Below are positions 10,968-20,008 of a stretch of 64,000 nucleotides of DNA, one piece after another. Position 1 is the stretch's first letter. Every line of letters begins with the position of its first letter. Below the pieces are notes generated by a model. It ran no database searches. It was not told where the DNA came from and saw only the letters and a list, made by a program, of their open reading frames with translations. Origin of the DNA: Haemophilus parainfluenzae (GTDB lineage Bacteria > Pseudomonadota > Gammaproteobacteria > Enterobacterales > Pasteurellaceae); the NCBI RefSeq assembly GCF_003252795.1, contig NZ_QEPQ01000003.1:124001-188000 (forward strand), read 5' to 3'. A program made the position numbers and the translations under genes.

Positions 10968-11001
10968 AAAAAGTGCGGTTATTTTTGACCGCACTTTTTT
11001 C
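10968..11001 (+). terminator. Paired uptake-signal terminator after kbp
   Basis: AAAAGTGCGGT and ACCGCACTTTT are inverted around a short loop and followed by T residues; exact uptake signals at 10971-10979 and 10988-10996. Confidence 0.85.
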
Positions 11002-11174
11002 TTTATCAAAAATTGTTGATAAATTGTGCAATTTTAGCCGGTTTTCCAGTGAATTTTCCGGTTTCTATCGACTGTTTGATTTTCTTTCGCTATAATTTGG
11101 CGGTTTTTTACTTTTACAAACAATAACGTGTTCGGTGTGGTTTTTACCGAGTGCAACATTAATTGAGGTTACAA

Positions 11175-12473
11175 ATGTCATTAAATATTGAAACAACTCA
11201 AGGTTTAGAGCGTCGCGTGACGATCACCGTTCCAGCTGAAGCTGTAGAAAAAGCAACTCGTGAAGAATTCAAACGTGCAGCAAAAAATGTACGTGTTGAT
11301 GGTTTCCGTAAAGGTCACGTGCCAGCTCACATCATTGAACAACGTTTTGGCGCATCAATCCGTCAAGATGTATTAAATGATTTATTACCACGTCATTTCT
11401 TTGACGCAGTAATCGCTGAGAAAATCAACATCGCAGGTCGTCCAACTTTCGCTATCGAAACGTTTGAACCAGGTAAAGATTTATCATTCACTGCAACTTT
11501 CGAAGTGTACCCAGAAGTTGAATTAAAAGGCTTAGAAAACATCAAAGTTGAAAAACCAACTGTTGAAATCACTGAAGCTGATATCGATAAAATGATCGAT
11601 GTATTACGTAAACAACAAGCAACTTGGGCTGAAAGCAAAGCAGCAGCGAAAGCAGATTCTCGCGTAACAATCGACTTCGTTGGTTCAGTAGATGGCGAAG
11701 AATTCGAAGGCGGTAAAGCAACTGATTTTGTTCTATTCATGGGTCAAGGCCGCATGATTCCTGGTTTTGAAGAGGGCATCGTAGGTCACAAAGCAGGCGA
11801 GCAATTTGATATCAATGTGACTTTCCCAGCGGAATACCATTCTGAAAACTTAAAAGGTAAAGATGCAAAATTTGCGATCACCTTGAAAAAAGTAGAAGAA
11901 ATGGAATTACCAGAATTAACAGATGAGTTCGTTGCTAAATTTGGTCCAAACACCAAAACTGTGGCAGATTTACGTGCAGAAATCCGTAAAAACATGGAAC
12001 GTGAATTGAAAAACGCATTAGTTTCTCGCGTTAAACAACAAGTAATCAACGGTTTAATCGAACAAAACCCAATTGATGTTCCAGCTTCTGCTGTAGAAGA
12101 AGAAATCAATGTGTTACGTAACCAAGCAGCACAACGTTTCGGTGGCAATGCACAACAAGCAGCACAATTACCACGCGAATTATTTGAAGCAGATGCAAAA
12201 CGTCGTGTTCAAGTTGGTTTATTATTCTCTGAAGTGATCAAATCAAACGAATTGAAAGCGGATGAAGAACGTGCGAAAGCAATGATCGCAGATATCGCTT
12301 CTGCTTACGAACAACCAGCTGAAGTAGTTGAATATTACAGCAAAAATGAAGAGTTAATGAACAACATTCGCAACGTAGTATTAGAAGAACAAGCCGTTGA
12401 TGCCGTTCTTGCTAAAGCTCAAGTGACTGAAAAAGCGTCTTCATTTGATGAGATCATGAATCCACAAGCATAA
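11175..12473 (+). CDS. tig: Trigger factor, ribosome-bound chaperone
   Basis: Trigger factor binds L23 at the tunnel exit and folds nascent chains. The true start is the ATG at 11175 ([15 protein letters not shown]), giving 432 residues, the same length as in E. coli; a TTG twelve bases earlier is less likely. The ribosome-binding signature GFRKGHVP is near 43-50, the FKBP-type prolyl isomerase domain is about 155-245 ([16 protein letters not shown]), and the rest is the helical substrate-binding domain. It heads the conserved order tig-clpP-clpX, but an uptake-signal hairpin separates it from clpP. Confidence 0.97.
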   Translation: MSLNIETTQGLERRVTITVPAEAVEKATREEFKRAAKNVRVDGFRKGHVPAHIIEQRFGASIRQDVLNDLLPRHFFDAVIAEKINIAGRPTFAIETFEPGKDLSFTATFEVYPEVELKGLENIKVEKPTVEITEADIDKMIDVLRKQQATWAESKAAAKADSRVTIDFVGSVDGEEFEGGKATDFVLFMGQGRMIPGFEEGIVGHKAGEQFDINVTFPAEYHSENLKGKDAKFAITLKKVEEMELPELTDEFVAKFGPNTKTVADLRAEIRKNMERELKNALVSRVKQQVINGLIEQNPIDVPASAVEEEINVLRNQAAQRFGGNAQQAAQLPRELFEADAKRRVQVGLLFSEVIKSNELKADEERAKAMIADIASAYEQPAEVVEYYSKNEELMNNIRNVVLEEQAVDAVLAKAQVTEKASSFDEIMNPQA

Positions 12474-12513
12474 TAATTGATATAACGTGAATTAAATTCA
12501 CAGGTATATCATC

Positions 12514-12557
12514 GAAAAGTGCGGTTGTTTTTTTCAATGAAAAGCGACCGCATTTTT
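12514..12557 (+). terminator. Imperfect uptake-signal hairpin between tig and clpP
   Basis: AAAAGTGCGGTTG (12515-12527) can pair imperfectly with CGACCGCATTTTT (12545-12557) across a T-rich loop, followed by GTTTTT. One arm is an exact uptake signal and the other a degenerate one. Confidence 0.55.
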
Positions 12558-12618
12558 GTTTTTACTGATTTTCGGGTAGAATATTGCCCGATTTTTTAGC
12601 ACATATTTAGGGGCAAAA

Positions 12619-13200
12619 ATGAGTGTAATTCCTATGGTTGTCGAACAAACCTCTCGTGGTGAACGTTCGTACGACATTTATTCCCGCCTATTAAAAGAGC
12701 GCGTGATCTTCTTAAGTGGTGAAGTAGAAGATCGTATGGCAAACTTGATCGTGGCACAGCTACTTTTCTTAGAATCAGAAGATCCGAAAAAAGACATCAA
12801 TATTTATATTAACTCACCAGGTGGTTCGGTAACTGCGGGTATGGCAATTTACGATACCATGCAATTTATTAAACCGGATGTGCGTACCCTTTGTATTGGT
12901 CAAGCGTGCTCAATGGGCGCATTTTTACTAGCGGGTGGTGCGGCAGGAAAACGTGCGGCATTACCGAATGCTCGTGTGATGATTCACCAACCGTTAGGTG
13001 GTTTCCGTGGACAAGCATCAGATATTCAGATCCACGCTCAAGAAATTTTAAAAATTAAACAAACCTTAAACGAGCGTCTTGCTTTCCATACTGGTCAAAG
13101 CATTGAACGTATCGAAAAAGACACAGATCGTGATAACTTTATGTCGGCAGAAGAAGCAAAAGCTTACGGCTTAGTGGACGATGTGTTGATTAAACGTTAA
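12619..13200 (+). CDS. clpP: ATP-dependent Clp protease proteolytic subunit
   Basis: ClpP forms the tetradecameric serine protease chamber used with ClpX or ClpA. The catalytic Ser98 lies in [14 protein letters not shown] and His123 in MIHQPLGG; the Asp is in the C-terminal region near 172. The protein has 193 residues, the usual length, with a short N-terminal pre-sequence as in E. coli. clpX begins nine bases after its stop, so the two form an operon. The start ATG has an AGGGGC ribosome site. Confidence 0.97.
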   Translation: MSVIPMVVEQTSRGERSYDIYSRLLKERVIFLSGEVEDRMANLIVAQLLFLESEDPKKDINIYINSPGGSVTAGMAIYDTMQFIKPDVRTLCIGQACSMGAFLLAGGAAGKRAALPNARVMIHQPLGGFRGQASDIQIHAQEILKIKQTLNERLAFHTGQSIERIEKDTDRDNFMSAEEAKAYGLVDDVLIKR

Positions 13201-13209
13201 GGATTTAAC

Positions 13210-14448
13210 ATGACAACAAATGATAACGATCTTCACTGTTCTTTCTGCGGAAGAGAAAAAAGTGAAGTAGGTAAATTAATTGCGGGTACAGATGGTTATA
13301 TTTGTAACGAGTGTATCGAGCTTTGCCACAGTATGTTAGAAGACAGTGGAGAAATCGAAACACCTAGCGAACTGGCAGTTGAAGAAAAATTACCAACACC
13401 ACACGAAATTCGTGCACACTTAGATGATTATGTAATTGGGCAAGATTATGCGAAAAAGGTCTTGTCAGTGGCGGTTTACAATCACTATAAACGCTTACGC
13501 ACGAATCACCAAAGCAATGATGTGGAATTAGGTAAAAGTAACATCTTGTTAATTGGTCCAACTGGTAGCGGTAAAACCTTATTAGCTCAAACCTTGGCGC
13601 GTCGTTTAAATGTACCTTTTGCTATGGCCGATGCGACGACGTTAACTGAAGCAGGCTATGTGGGCGAAGACGTGGAAAATGTTCTACAAAAATTATTGCA
13701 AAACTGCGATTACGATACAGAAAAAGCAGAGCAGGGCATTATCTATATTGATGAAATTGATAAAATCAGCCGTAAATCAGAAGGTGCGTCTATTACTCGC
13801 GATGTGTCTGGTGAAGGTGTGCAACAAGCCTTATTAAAATTAATTGAAGGCACTATTGCGTCTGTGCCTCCACAAGGTGGACGTAAACATCCTCAACAAG
13901 AAATGTTGAAAGTGGACACCTCAAAAATCCTCTTTATTTGTGGTGGGGCATTTGCTGGCTTAGATAAAATCATCGGTAAGCGTACACAAACTGATACCGG
14001 AATTGGTTTTGATGCTAAAGTAGAGAAGGAAGAAGATAAAGAAAATCTTTCTGAATTATTCCGTCAAGTTGAGCCGGATGATTTAATGAAATTTGGTTTG
14101 ATTCCAGAATTTATTGGTCGTCTTCCAATGATTGCGCCATTAAGCGAATTAGATGAAGAAGCATTAATTCAGATCCTTACTCAACCGAAAAATGCACTGA
14201 CCAAACAATATCAAGCATTATTTGGCTTAGAAGATGTAGAGCTTGAATTCACGCCAGAAGCATTAAAAGCGATGGCGAAAAAAGCTCTTGAACGTAAAAC
14301 CGGTGCGCGTGGTTTACGCTCAATCGTTGAGGCTGTATTGTTAGATACGATGTATGATTTACCTTCAATCGAAAACTTGAAAAAAGTGATTGTGGATGAA
14401 GAAACCATCGTTGATAACAAACCACCAAAACTCGAATATAAAAATTAA
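13210..14448 (+). CDS. clpX: Clp protease ATPase subunit ClpX
   Basis: ClpX is the AAA+ unfoldase that feeds ssrA-tagged and other substrates to ClpP. The N-terminal C4 zinc-binding domain shows CSFCGREK and CNECIELC (about 10-39). Walker A is GPTGSGKT near 118, Walker B is IIYIDEID near 180, the pore loop GYVG is near 150, and the C-terminal domain has sensor 2 ([11 protein letters not shown]) near 365. It has 412 residues. It is directly downstream of clpP. A single uptake signal follows at 14453-14461. Confidence 0.97.
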   Translation: MTTNDNDLHCSFCGREKSEVGKLIAGTDGYICNECIELCHSMLEDSGEIETPSELAVEEKLPTPHEIRAHLDDYVIGQDYAKKVLSVAVYNHYKRLRTNHQSNDVELGKSNILLIGPTGSGKTLLAQTLARRLNVPFAMADATTLTEAGYVGEDVENVLQKLLQNCDYDTEKAEQGIIYIDEIDKISRKSEGASITRDVSGEGVQQALLKLIEGTIASVPPQGGRKHPQQEMLKVDTSKILFICGGAFAGLDKIIGKRTQTDTGIGFDAKVEKEEDKENLSELFRQVEPDDLMKFGLIPEFIGRLPMIAPLSELDEEALIQILTQPKNALTKQYQALFGLEDVELEFTPEALKAMAKKALERKTGARGLRSIVEAVLLDTMYDLPSIENLKKVIVDEETIVDNKPPKLEYKN

Positions 14449-14569
14449 CAGAAAGTGCGGTTGTTTTTTCTGACATTTTTCATAGGCAATTCCGAAAGAA
14501 AATGCTACAATCGCACGTTCTGAAATTAATCTAAAAATTATTTATCCCTTATTTTATACGGATTCAATT

Positions 14570-14986
14570 ATGGCAACTGAAATTGTTGAGAAAAAGAAAC
14601 ACGACCAAGAACAAGTCGTAGAAGGAAAATCAAAAGGCTTAAACACGCTTCTTTGGATTCTTTCTGTGGCATTTTTTACCGCAGCAGCAATTGGTAACGT
14701 TTATTTTAAAGAAGCCTTTTCTTTACCTGTGCGTGTAGTTGGCGTAGTTGTCGCCTTATTAATTGCCTTTGGTTTCGCTGCAATTACCAACCAAGGTACA
14801 AAAGCTCGTACATTCTTTAGCGAAGCAAAAGTTGAAGGTCGTAAAGTGGTATGGCCAACTCGTGCAGAAACACGTCAAACAACTTTAATCGTTATTGCAG
14901 TAACGGTGCTTACTTCTTTATTCTTCTGGGCAATTGATTCAATTATCATTGCATTGATTAACTTCTTAACTGATTTGAGATTCTAA
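14570..14986 (+). CDS. secE: Preprotein translocase subunit SecE
   Basis: SecE clamps SecY in the SecYEG channel. The 138-residue form has three membrane segments (about 25-42, 47-64 and 108-130), as in enterobacteria, with the conserved amphipathic region [20 protein letters not shown] near 83-102. It is followed one base later by nusG, the standard secE-nusG pair, and is preceded by clpX instead of the elongation factor Tu and tRNA genes found before it in E. coli. Confidence 0.96.
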   Translation: MATEIVEKKKHDQEQVVEGKSKGLNTLLWILSVAFFTAAAIGNVYFKEAFSLPVRVVGVVVALLIAFGFAAITNQGTKARTFFSEAKVEGRKVVWPTRAETRQTTLIVIAVTVLTSLFFWAIDSIIIALINFLTDLRF

Positions 14987-14987
14987 A

Positions 14988-15545
14988 ATGAGCGAAACTG
15001 AAAACGTATCCAAAAAACGTTGGTATGTATTGCAAGCATTCTCAGGCTTTGAGAGTCGTGTTGCAATCACATTGCGTGAATATATCAAACAACAACAAAT
15101 GGAAGATCAGTTTGGCGAAGTGTTAGTGCCGACTGAAGAAGTCGTTGAAAACGTAGCAGGTAAACGTCGTAAAAGTGAACGTAAATTCTTCCCTGGCTAT
15201 GTATTAGTTGAAATGGCAATGAATGATGACACATGGCACTTAGTGAAAAGTGTACCACGTGTAATGGGCTTTATCGGGGGGACACCAGATAAACCAGCAC
15301 CAATTTCTAAACGTGAAGCGGATTTAATTTTAAATCGTTTAGAGCAAAGTGCTGAAAAACCACGTCATCGTAAAGAATATCAACCAGGTGAAGAAGTGCG
15401 TGTGACAGAAGGTCCATTCGCAGACTTTAATGGTACGGTTGAAGAAGTAGATTACGAAAAAGGCCGCTTAAAAGTATCAGTATCGATCTTCGGTCGTGCA
15501 ACACCAGTTGAGCTTGAATTTGGTCAAGTGGAAAAAACACGTTAA
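14988..15545 (+). CDS. nusG: Transcription termination/antitermination factor NusG
   Basis: NusG binds RNA polymerase, reduces pausing, and links to Rho or to ribosomal protein S10. The NGN domain covers about 10-125 ([26 protein letters not shown]) and the C-terminal KOW domain about 130-185 ([22 protein letters not shown]). It has 185 residues. Only one base separates it from secE. A paired uptake-signal hairpin follows, so rplK probably has its own promoter. Confidence 0.97.
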   Translation: MSETENVSKKRWYVLQAFSGFESRVAITLREYIKQQQMEDQFGEVLVPTEEVVENVAGKRRKSERKFFPGYVLVEMAMNDDTWHLVKSVPRVMGFIGGTPDKPAPISKREADLILNRLEQSAEKPRHRKEYQPGEEVRVTEGPFADFNGTVEEVDYEKGRLKVSVSIFGRATPVELEFGQVEKTR

Positions 15546-15574
15546 TTTCCCTTTTCCAAAATAAGAAATTTAAT

Positions 15575-15608
15575 GACCGCACTTAAAAAATAAAGTGCGG
15601 TTGTTTTT
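15575..15608 (+). terminator. Paired uptake-signal terminator between nusG and rplK
   Basis: ACCGCACTT (15576-15584) pairs with AAGTGCGGT (15593-15601), followed by TGTTTTT. It should separate secE-nusG from rplK-rplA transcription at least in part. Confidence 0.75.
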
Positions 15609-15624
15609 CGAGTAGTTTTTCTGC

Positions 15625-15653
15625 TTGAAATTTCGAGGCTGATTAATTAAAAT
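15625..15653 (+). promoter_or_regulatory. Candidate sigma-70 promoter for rplK-rplA
   Basis: TTGAAA at 15625-15630 and TAAAAT at 15648-15653 are separated by 17 bases. It lies just after the nusG terminator and would start transcription near 15660, giving a leader that includes the L1-binding hairpin. Confidence 0.5.
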
Positions 15654-15670
15654 ACAGCCTTTCATTAACA

Positions 15671-15696
15671 GGGGAGCCGATTTCGGCGTTATCACC
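15671..15696 (+). promoter_or_regulatory. Probable L1-binding translational operator in the rplK leader
   Basis: GGG (15671-15674 region) can pair with CCC at 15694-15696, and GCCG (15676-15679) with CGGC (15684-15687); the two helices are joined by an asymmetric internal loop (GTTATCA on one side). This is the form of the L1 site in the L11 operon leader of E. coli, which mimics the L1 site on 23S rRNA and lets L1 repress its own operon. It ends 20 bases before the rplK ATG. Confidence 0.6.
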
Positions 15697-15716
15697 CATT
15701 TAGAGGAAACTAAAAA

Positions 15717-16145
15717 ATGGCAAAAAAAGTCCAAGCATACGTTAAGTTGCAAGTTGCAGCTGGTATGGCAAACCCATCACCACCAGTTGGTCCTGCATTA
15801 GGTCAACAAGGTGTGAACATCATGGAATTCTGTAAAGCATTCAACGCTCGTACTGAGAGCATTGAAAAAGGTTTACCAATTCCAGTTGTTATCACTGTAT
15901 ATGCAGACCGTTCATTTACTTTCATTACTAAAACTCCACCAGCAGCAGTATTATTGAAAAAAGCTGCAGGTATCAAATCTGGTTCTGGTAAACCGAACAA
16001 AGATAAAGTGGGTAAAGTAACTTTAGATCAAGTTCGTCAAATCGCTGAAACTAAAGCAGCAGATATGACTGGCGCGACTATCGAAACTAAAATGAAATCA
16101 ATTGCTGGTACTGCTCGCTCAATGGGCTTAGTGGTGGAGGAATAA
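15717..16145 (+). CDS. rplK: 50S ribosomal protein L11
   Basis: L11 binds the GTPase-associated centre of 23S rRNA and is needed for RelA activation. The 142 residues match the family, with [20 protein letters not shown] near 18-38 and the C-terminal RNA-binding domain ([19 protein letters not shown]) near 92-115. An AGAGGAAAC ribosome site lies before the ATG. rplA follows four bases after its stop. Confidence 0.97.
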   Translation: MAKKVQAYVKLQVAAGMANPSPPVGPALGQQGVNIMEFCKAFNARTESIEKGLPIPVVITVYADRSFTFITKTPPAAVLLKKAAGIKSGSGKPNKDKVGKVTLDQVRQIAETKAADMTGATIETKMKSIAGTARSMGLVVEE

Positions 16146-16149
16146 TACG

Positions 16150-16839
16150 ATGGCTAAATTGACTAAAAAAATGAAAGCAATCAAAGCTGGCGTAGATTCT
16201 ACTAAAGCATACGAAATCAACGAAGCAATCGCGTTATTAAAACAATTCGCAACAGCTAAATTCGTTGAAAGTGTTGACGTTGCAGTAAACTTAGGTATCG
16301 ATCCTCGTAAATCAGACCAAAACGTTCGTGGTGCAACAGTATTACCACACGGTACTGGTCGTGAAGTACGCGTAGCTGTGTTCACCCAAGGTGCTAACGC
16401 AGATGCAGCTAAAGAAGCTGGCGCTGATTTAGTCGGTATGGAAGATTTAGCAGAGCAAATCAAAAAAGGCGAAATGAACTTTGACGTTGTTATCGCTTCT
16501 CCTGATGCAATGCGTGTTGTTGGTCAATTAGGTCAAGTATTAGGCCCACGTGGTTTAATGCCAAACCCTAAAGTTGGTACCGTAACACCAAACGTTGCTG
16601 AAGCAGTTAAAAATGCTAAATCTGGTCAGATCCGTTATCGTAACGATAAAAACGGTATCATCCACACAACAATTGGTAAAGCAAACTTCTCTGAAGTTCA
16701 ATTAAAAGAAAACCTTCAAGCATTATTGGCTGCTTTAAACAAAGCAAAACCAACTACTGCAAAAGGTATCTTTATCAAGAAAGTAAGCATCTCTACAACT
16801 ATGGGTGCTGGTGTGGCTGTTGATCAAGCTTCACTATAA
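16150..16839 (+). CDS. rplA: 50S ribosomal protein L1
   Basis: L1 forms the mobile stalk at the E site and represses its own operon by binding the leader mRNA. The 229 residues show the L1 signature near 120-145 ([21 protein letters not shown], broken here by family variation at no key site). It is the last gene of rplKA; a strong terminator follows, and the rplJ-rplL-rpoB-rpoC genes that usually come next are absent. Confidence 0.97.
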   Translation: MAKLTKKMKAIKAGVDSTKAYEINEAIALLKQFATAKFVESVDVAVNLGIDPRKSDQNVRGATVLPHGTGREVRVAVFTQGANADAAKEAGADLVGMEDLAEQIKKGEMNFDVVIASPDAMRVVGQLGQVLGPRGLMPNPKVGTVTPNVAEAVKNAKSGQIRYRNDKNGIIHTTIGKANFSEVQLKENLQALLAALNKAKPTTAKGIFIKKVSISTTMGAGVAVDQASL

Positions 16840-16865
16840 TTAAGCGTTAAAACTTAATTCAAATT

Positions 16866-16903
16866 AACCGCACTTTGGGTAACTAAAGTGCGGTTATTTT
16901 TTT
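16866..16903 (+). terminator. Paired uptake-signal terminator after rplA
   Basis: AACCGCACTTT (16866-16876) and AAAGTGCGGTT (16885-16895), eight-base loop, then ATTTTTTT. Ends the rplKA transcript. Confidence 0.9.
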
Positions 16904-16938
16904 GTGTTCTTTTCAATAAAGTGAAATATTGAGAATAT

Positions 16939-16986
16939 AAAAAGAGCGGTCAAATTTCATTATATTTTGAATTTGACTGCTCTTTC
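16939..16986 (-). terminator. Terminator of the 17-21.8 kb minus-strand gene run
   Basis: AAAGAGCGGTCAAATT (16941-16956) pairs with AATTTGACTGCTCTTT (about 16970-16985) with a single G-U. The core is a degenerate uptake signal (GAGCGGT for GTGCGGT). A-rich sequence upstream gives the T run on the minus strand. Confidence 0.65.
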
Positions 16987-16996
16987 TTATGAGAGA

Positions 16997-18142
16997 TTAC
17001 TTCGCTAAAGCGAAAATGGCTTCAATAGCTTCTTTAGTATACGTTTTTTCCACTTTCGCTCTGATAGCGGTTTGAACCGCATTATCGACAATTTCAGATA
17101 AGGTTTTATCATCAATGCCAAGTTGTTCAAGGCGAGTTGGTGTGCCGATTTTATCAAACCAGGTTTTTAAAGCTTGAATACCCTCTTCAGCATTATCTAG
17201 GCCAAATATTTCTTTAGCAAAGCGTTTGAATTGAGCAGGTCTTTGAGATTGATACCATTGCATCCATGCAGGCATAATCACAGAAAGCCCAGCTCCATGT
17301 GGCACATCTGAAATCGCACTCATGGAATGCTCAATCATATGATTTGGGAAACCGTAAGGTGAGATACCTAAATGCGTTAAACCATTTAACGCAAGTGTAG
17401 CCGCCCAGGCAAATTCACCACGTGCATTGAGATCTTGTGGGTCATTAAGCAAGATTTCCGTGGTGCGAATAACGGTTTTAATATTGCTTTCTACTAAGAA
17501 ATCAATAATTTCAGGGCGATATTCCGCCGTGAAATAGGCTTCAATCGAATGAGCAATAATATCTGCAGCAGAATACACTAAATAATCACGGCTGACAGTC
17601 GCTTGTAATTTCGGATTAATGACTGATACTTTTGGGAATAAATGATTGCTATGAATCGAATATTTTTGCTGTGTTTCTTCATTGGTAATGACTGAGCCCC
17701 AGTTCATTTCACTGCCTGTTGCCGCAAGGGTGATCACATCGAAAATCATTAATGCTTTTTGCACCGGTGTGCCTTTAAAGAAATCCCAAGTATCGCCGTC
17801 ATAGCATGCACCAGCCGCGATCGCTTTTGCACTATCAAGGCAAGATCCACCACCGATACTCAACACACTATCTGCACCGAAGGCTTTCGCCATTACAACG
17901 GCTTCACGGACTTTGCTGATTGTCGGGTTGCTTTTTACCCCACCACATTCAATATATTCAATTCCCTGCTCACGCAAGCTTTTCGCCACATCTTCAAATA
18001 AACCGGATTGTTTGACACGCTCACTGCCATAGATAATTAAGGCCTTTTTTGCACCGTATTCGTGCATATATTTCCCCATCTCTTTTTCTTTATCGAGGCC
18101 AAATTCAATGCGAGTAGGGTTTTGAAAACTAAATGGATACAT
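16997..18142 (-). CDS. Iron-containing alcohol dehydrogenase, YqhD/BdhA type
   Basis: Group III metal-dependent alcohol dehydrogenases of this type reduce aldehydes with NADPH or NADH in the cytoplasm. The 381 residues contain the nucleotide-binding SIGGGSCLDSAKA near 95-107 and metal ligands in SAADIIAHSIEAYF (Asp and His near 193-197) and NHMIEHSM / DVPHGAGLS (His near 264 and 278). The length and sequence are closest to butanol dehydrogenase/YqhD-like enzymes, which detoxify aldehydes in E. coli. It is the last gene of a minus-strand run and has its own ATAAGGAG-like ribosome site after a 48-base gap carrying an uptake signal (18165-18173). The exact substrate cannot be read from sequence. 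Confidence 0.85.
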   Translation of the reverse strand: MYPFSFQNPTRIEFGLDKEKEMGKYMHEYGAKKALIIYGSERVKQSGLFEDVAKSLREQGIEYIECGGVKSNPTISKVREAVVMAKAFGADSVLSIGGGSCLDSAKAIAAGACYDGDTWDFFKGTPVQKALMIFDVITLAATGSEMNWGSVITNEETQQKYSIHSNHLFPKVSVINPKLQATVSRDYLVYSAADIIAHSIEAYFTAEYRPEIIDFLVESNIKTVIRTTEILLNDPQDLNARGEFAWAATLALNGLTHLGISPYGFPNHMIEHSMSAISDVPHGAGLSVIMPAWMQWYQSQRPAQFKRFAKEIFGLDNAEEGIQALKTWFDKIGTPTRLEQLGIDDKTLSEIVDNAVQTAIRAKVEKTYTKEAIEAIFALAK

Positions 18143-18190
18143 ATTTATCTCCTTATTATCTGTTAAGTGCGGTCAGTTTTTGCGTTGTTT

Positions 18191-19372
18191 TTATTCCACA
18201 AAGTAATGCGGAATGAAGTGGCTATCATTGCCGGTAACTGGGGTAAAATCTTCTCTTAATCCAATGCCACAAGCCACATCACCCACTACCCAAGAACCAA
18301 TCATAGGGTACATGCCATCAAAATTTGGCAGTTCAAATTTTTGTTGATAGATGTAACCTGCTTGATCGTAAAAGGCAGAATGTTCGCTACCTTTGGCGGC
18401 AAATTCTAGACCATTACGTTTTTCATAGTAAAAAACATTCGCGCCCTCACGGCCTAAGGTTGGTTTTTTCACCCATATTGATTGGCGATCTGTAATATCA
18501 TGCTTGCTAAAGTAAGCGGGTAGTAATAATGGATGATTTGGATGTTTTTGCCATAATTTCGCCAATAGCACTTTATTGCTTAATAGTAATTTCCACGCCG
18601 GTTCAATAAAGGTGGTGGATGAGTTAAGCATGTGTGGTGCATATTCTGTCGTGGTCATCCATTCAAGTGGGTAGAGCTTAAATAAACAATCAATAGGTTG
18701 ATTATTCAGATCGAGGAATTGCTGACTGTCTTTATCGTAACCCACGTCTTCAATAGCAAGCTGATGAATATGCCAACCTGCGTTGTAAGCCACATCCGCT
18801 AGGTAATCGATATTGCCCCAATCTTCACGGCCTGCTTCTTGCATGGCACTAAAATGGAAATCTTTTAATCCAGTTTGCTGTTGAATAAACTGAAAGCGAT
18901 TAAGCAATTCTTCGTGAATCCAATTGAATTGGTCACGATGCGCTAAGCCTTCAATTTGCTCTAACCATTGCCATTGCACCACGGCAGCTTCAAGCAGGGA
19001 AGTTGGGGTGTCGGCATTGTATTCAAACATTTTGAGGTTTTCACCGTCATAACCAAAATCAAAACGGCCATATAAGTGCGGTACGTTTTTAGACCATGTT
19101 TGTTCAATCAGATTTTTCTGTAAATCGGTGAAGCGATAATAGGCATAATCACCTTGTTTGATTTCATCGGCAACAAAATCCATACACATCGCATGCAATT
19201 CGTTGGTGGCGTCTTCAATACGATCGATTTCCGCTAGGGTAAATTCATATGCTACATTGTCCGACCAATAATGGGAGCCATCAGAGGAAGGCAGGTTATA
19301 GTAATCAAAGCCCACATCTAATAATTGTTGCACCATATTGGGGCGAGTAGGAAAGCCTGTGATTCGTTTCAT
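18191..19372 (-). CDS. ygiC: YgiC-like ATP-grasp protein, glutathionylspermidine synthase family
   Basis: The 393 residues match the C-terminal synthetase domain of glutathionylspermidine synthase (YgiC/YjfC group), an ATP-grasp fold that forms amide bonds. Family-like stretches include LYGRFDFGYDGENLKMFEYNA near 100 and ADTPTSLLEAAVVQW near 120, and a WVKKPTLGREGANVFYY nucleotide-binding segment near 300. The amidase domain of full GspS is absent, so this is a lone ligase; its substrate is unknown. It starts two bases after the YgiB-like lipoprotein gene, the same pairing as E. coli ygiB-ygiC, which suggests a shared role in the envelope. Confidence 0.82.
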   Translation of the reverse strand: MKRITGFPTRPNMVQQLLDVGFDYYNLPSSDGSHYWSDNVAYEFTLAEIDRIEDATNELHAMCMDFVADEIKQGDYAYYRFTDLQKNLIEQTWSKNVPHLYGRFDFGYDGENLKMFEYNADTPTSLLEAAVVQWQWLEQIEGLAHRDQFNWIHEELLNRFQFIQQQTGLKDFHFSAMQEAGREDWGNIDYLADVAYNAGWHIHQLAIEDVGYDKDSQQFLDLNNQPIDCLFKLYPLEWMTTTEYAPHMLNSSTTFIEPAWKLLLSNKVLLAKLWQKHPNHPLLLPAYFSKHDITDRQSIWVKKPTLGREGANVFYYEKRNGLEFAAKGSEHSAFYDQAGYIYQQKFELPNFDGMYPMIGSWVVGDVACGIGLREDFTPVTGNDSHFIPHYFVE

Positions 19373-19374
19373 AT

Positions 19375-20004
19375 TTAACCGCCTGAGCTACGGCTACTAC
19401 TTGAGTTAGAACTTTTAAAGCCACCGCGTGAAACTGGTTTGCTGTAAGTACTGCCTGCATTGCCTTTAACTAATACGGGCTTACCGACAGAACGATTAGT
19501 TTGCGGTTGAATAACTTGACCCGTTGGCGTTGAGACGGCACGATTGCTTGGATTGTAACTAGGGCCTAAAAATGAGCCCATCGTACGCGCGATCATATAG
19601 CCCATTGCTGCACCTGCAATCGCACTACCCATACTGCCGTGTCCTTCTCCTGTTGCTGAGCTAGTGTGGCTTGCTCCCTCTGTGCTGCTTGAATTGCCAG
19701 AATGAGTTGCACCATCAGGATTTAAGGTTTGTTTAACGGTCTGATTGTCTTCTGACCATTCACTATTATTGCTTGGACGTGTATTTAAATTGCCCGAGAG
19801 AGAGGAACCAGATCCAGCATGTGCAGTTGTGCCGCTGTTATTTTCATTAGATTGGTCAGCTTCGCACAATTCAATTTTTTGCCAATCGGCTAAACAATCC
19901 TCAAGGCTATTATAAACATCTCGTTGAACTTGCTCTTCTGAGCAACCGCCCAATAAAGCCACAATGGAAAGGCTGACGAGAATTTGATTTTTCTTTTTCA
20001 TCAT
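19375..20004 (-). CDS. ygiB: YgiB-like (DUF1190) lipoprotein
   Basis: The N-terminus is a lipoprotein signal (KKKNQILVSLSIVALLGGCS) with the lipobox LLGGC; the mature part starts at Cys near 21. A conserved segment with two cysteines follows (DCLADWQKIELCEAD near 37-51), then a long Ser/Asn/Gly-rich linker, a glycine-rich hydrophobic patch (GSAIAGAAMGYMIARTMGSF near 125-144) and a Ser/Gly-rich tail ending RSSGG. This matches the YgiB/UPF0441 layout. An ATG one codon later is equally possible as start. Its function is not known; tight linkage to ygiC is conserved. Confidence 0.78.
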   Translation of the reverse strand: MMKKKNQILVSLSIVALLGGCSEEQVQRDVYNSLEDCLADWQKIELCEADQSNENNSGTTAHAGSGSSLSGNLNTRPSNNSEWSEDNQTVKQTLNPDGATHSGNSSSTEGASHTSSATGEGHGSMGSAIAGAAMGYMIARTMGSFLGPSYNPSNRAVSTPTGQVIQPQTNRSVGKPVLVKGNAGSTYSKPVSRGGFKSSNSSSSRSSGG

Positions 20005-20008
20005 AGGG

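Noticed and set aside
15275-15284. G6 run in nusG as a possible phase-variation tract
   Set aside because: Six bases is short, the gene is essential and the run encodes conserved residues; a similar G6 in relA (about 45684) is treated the same way.
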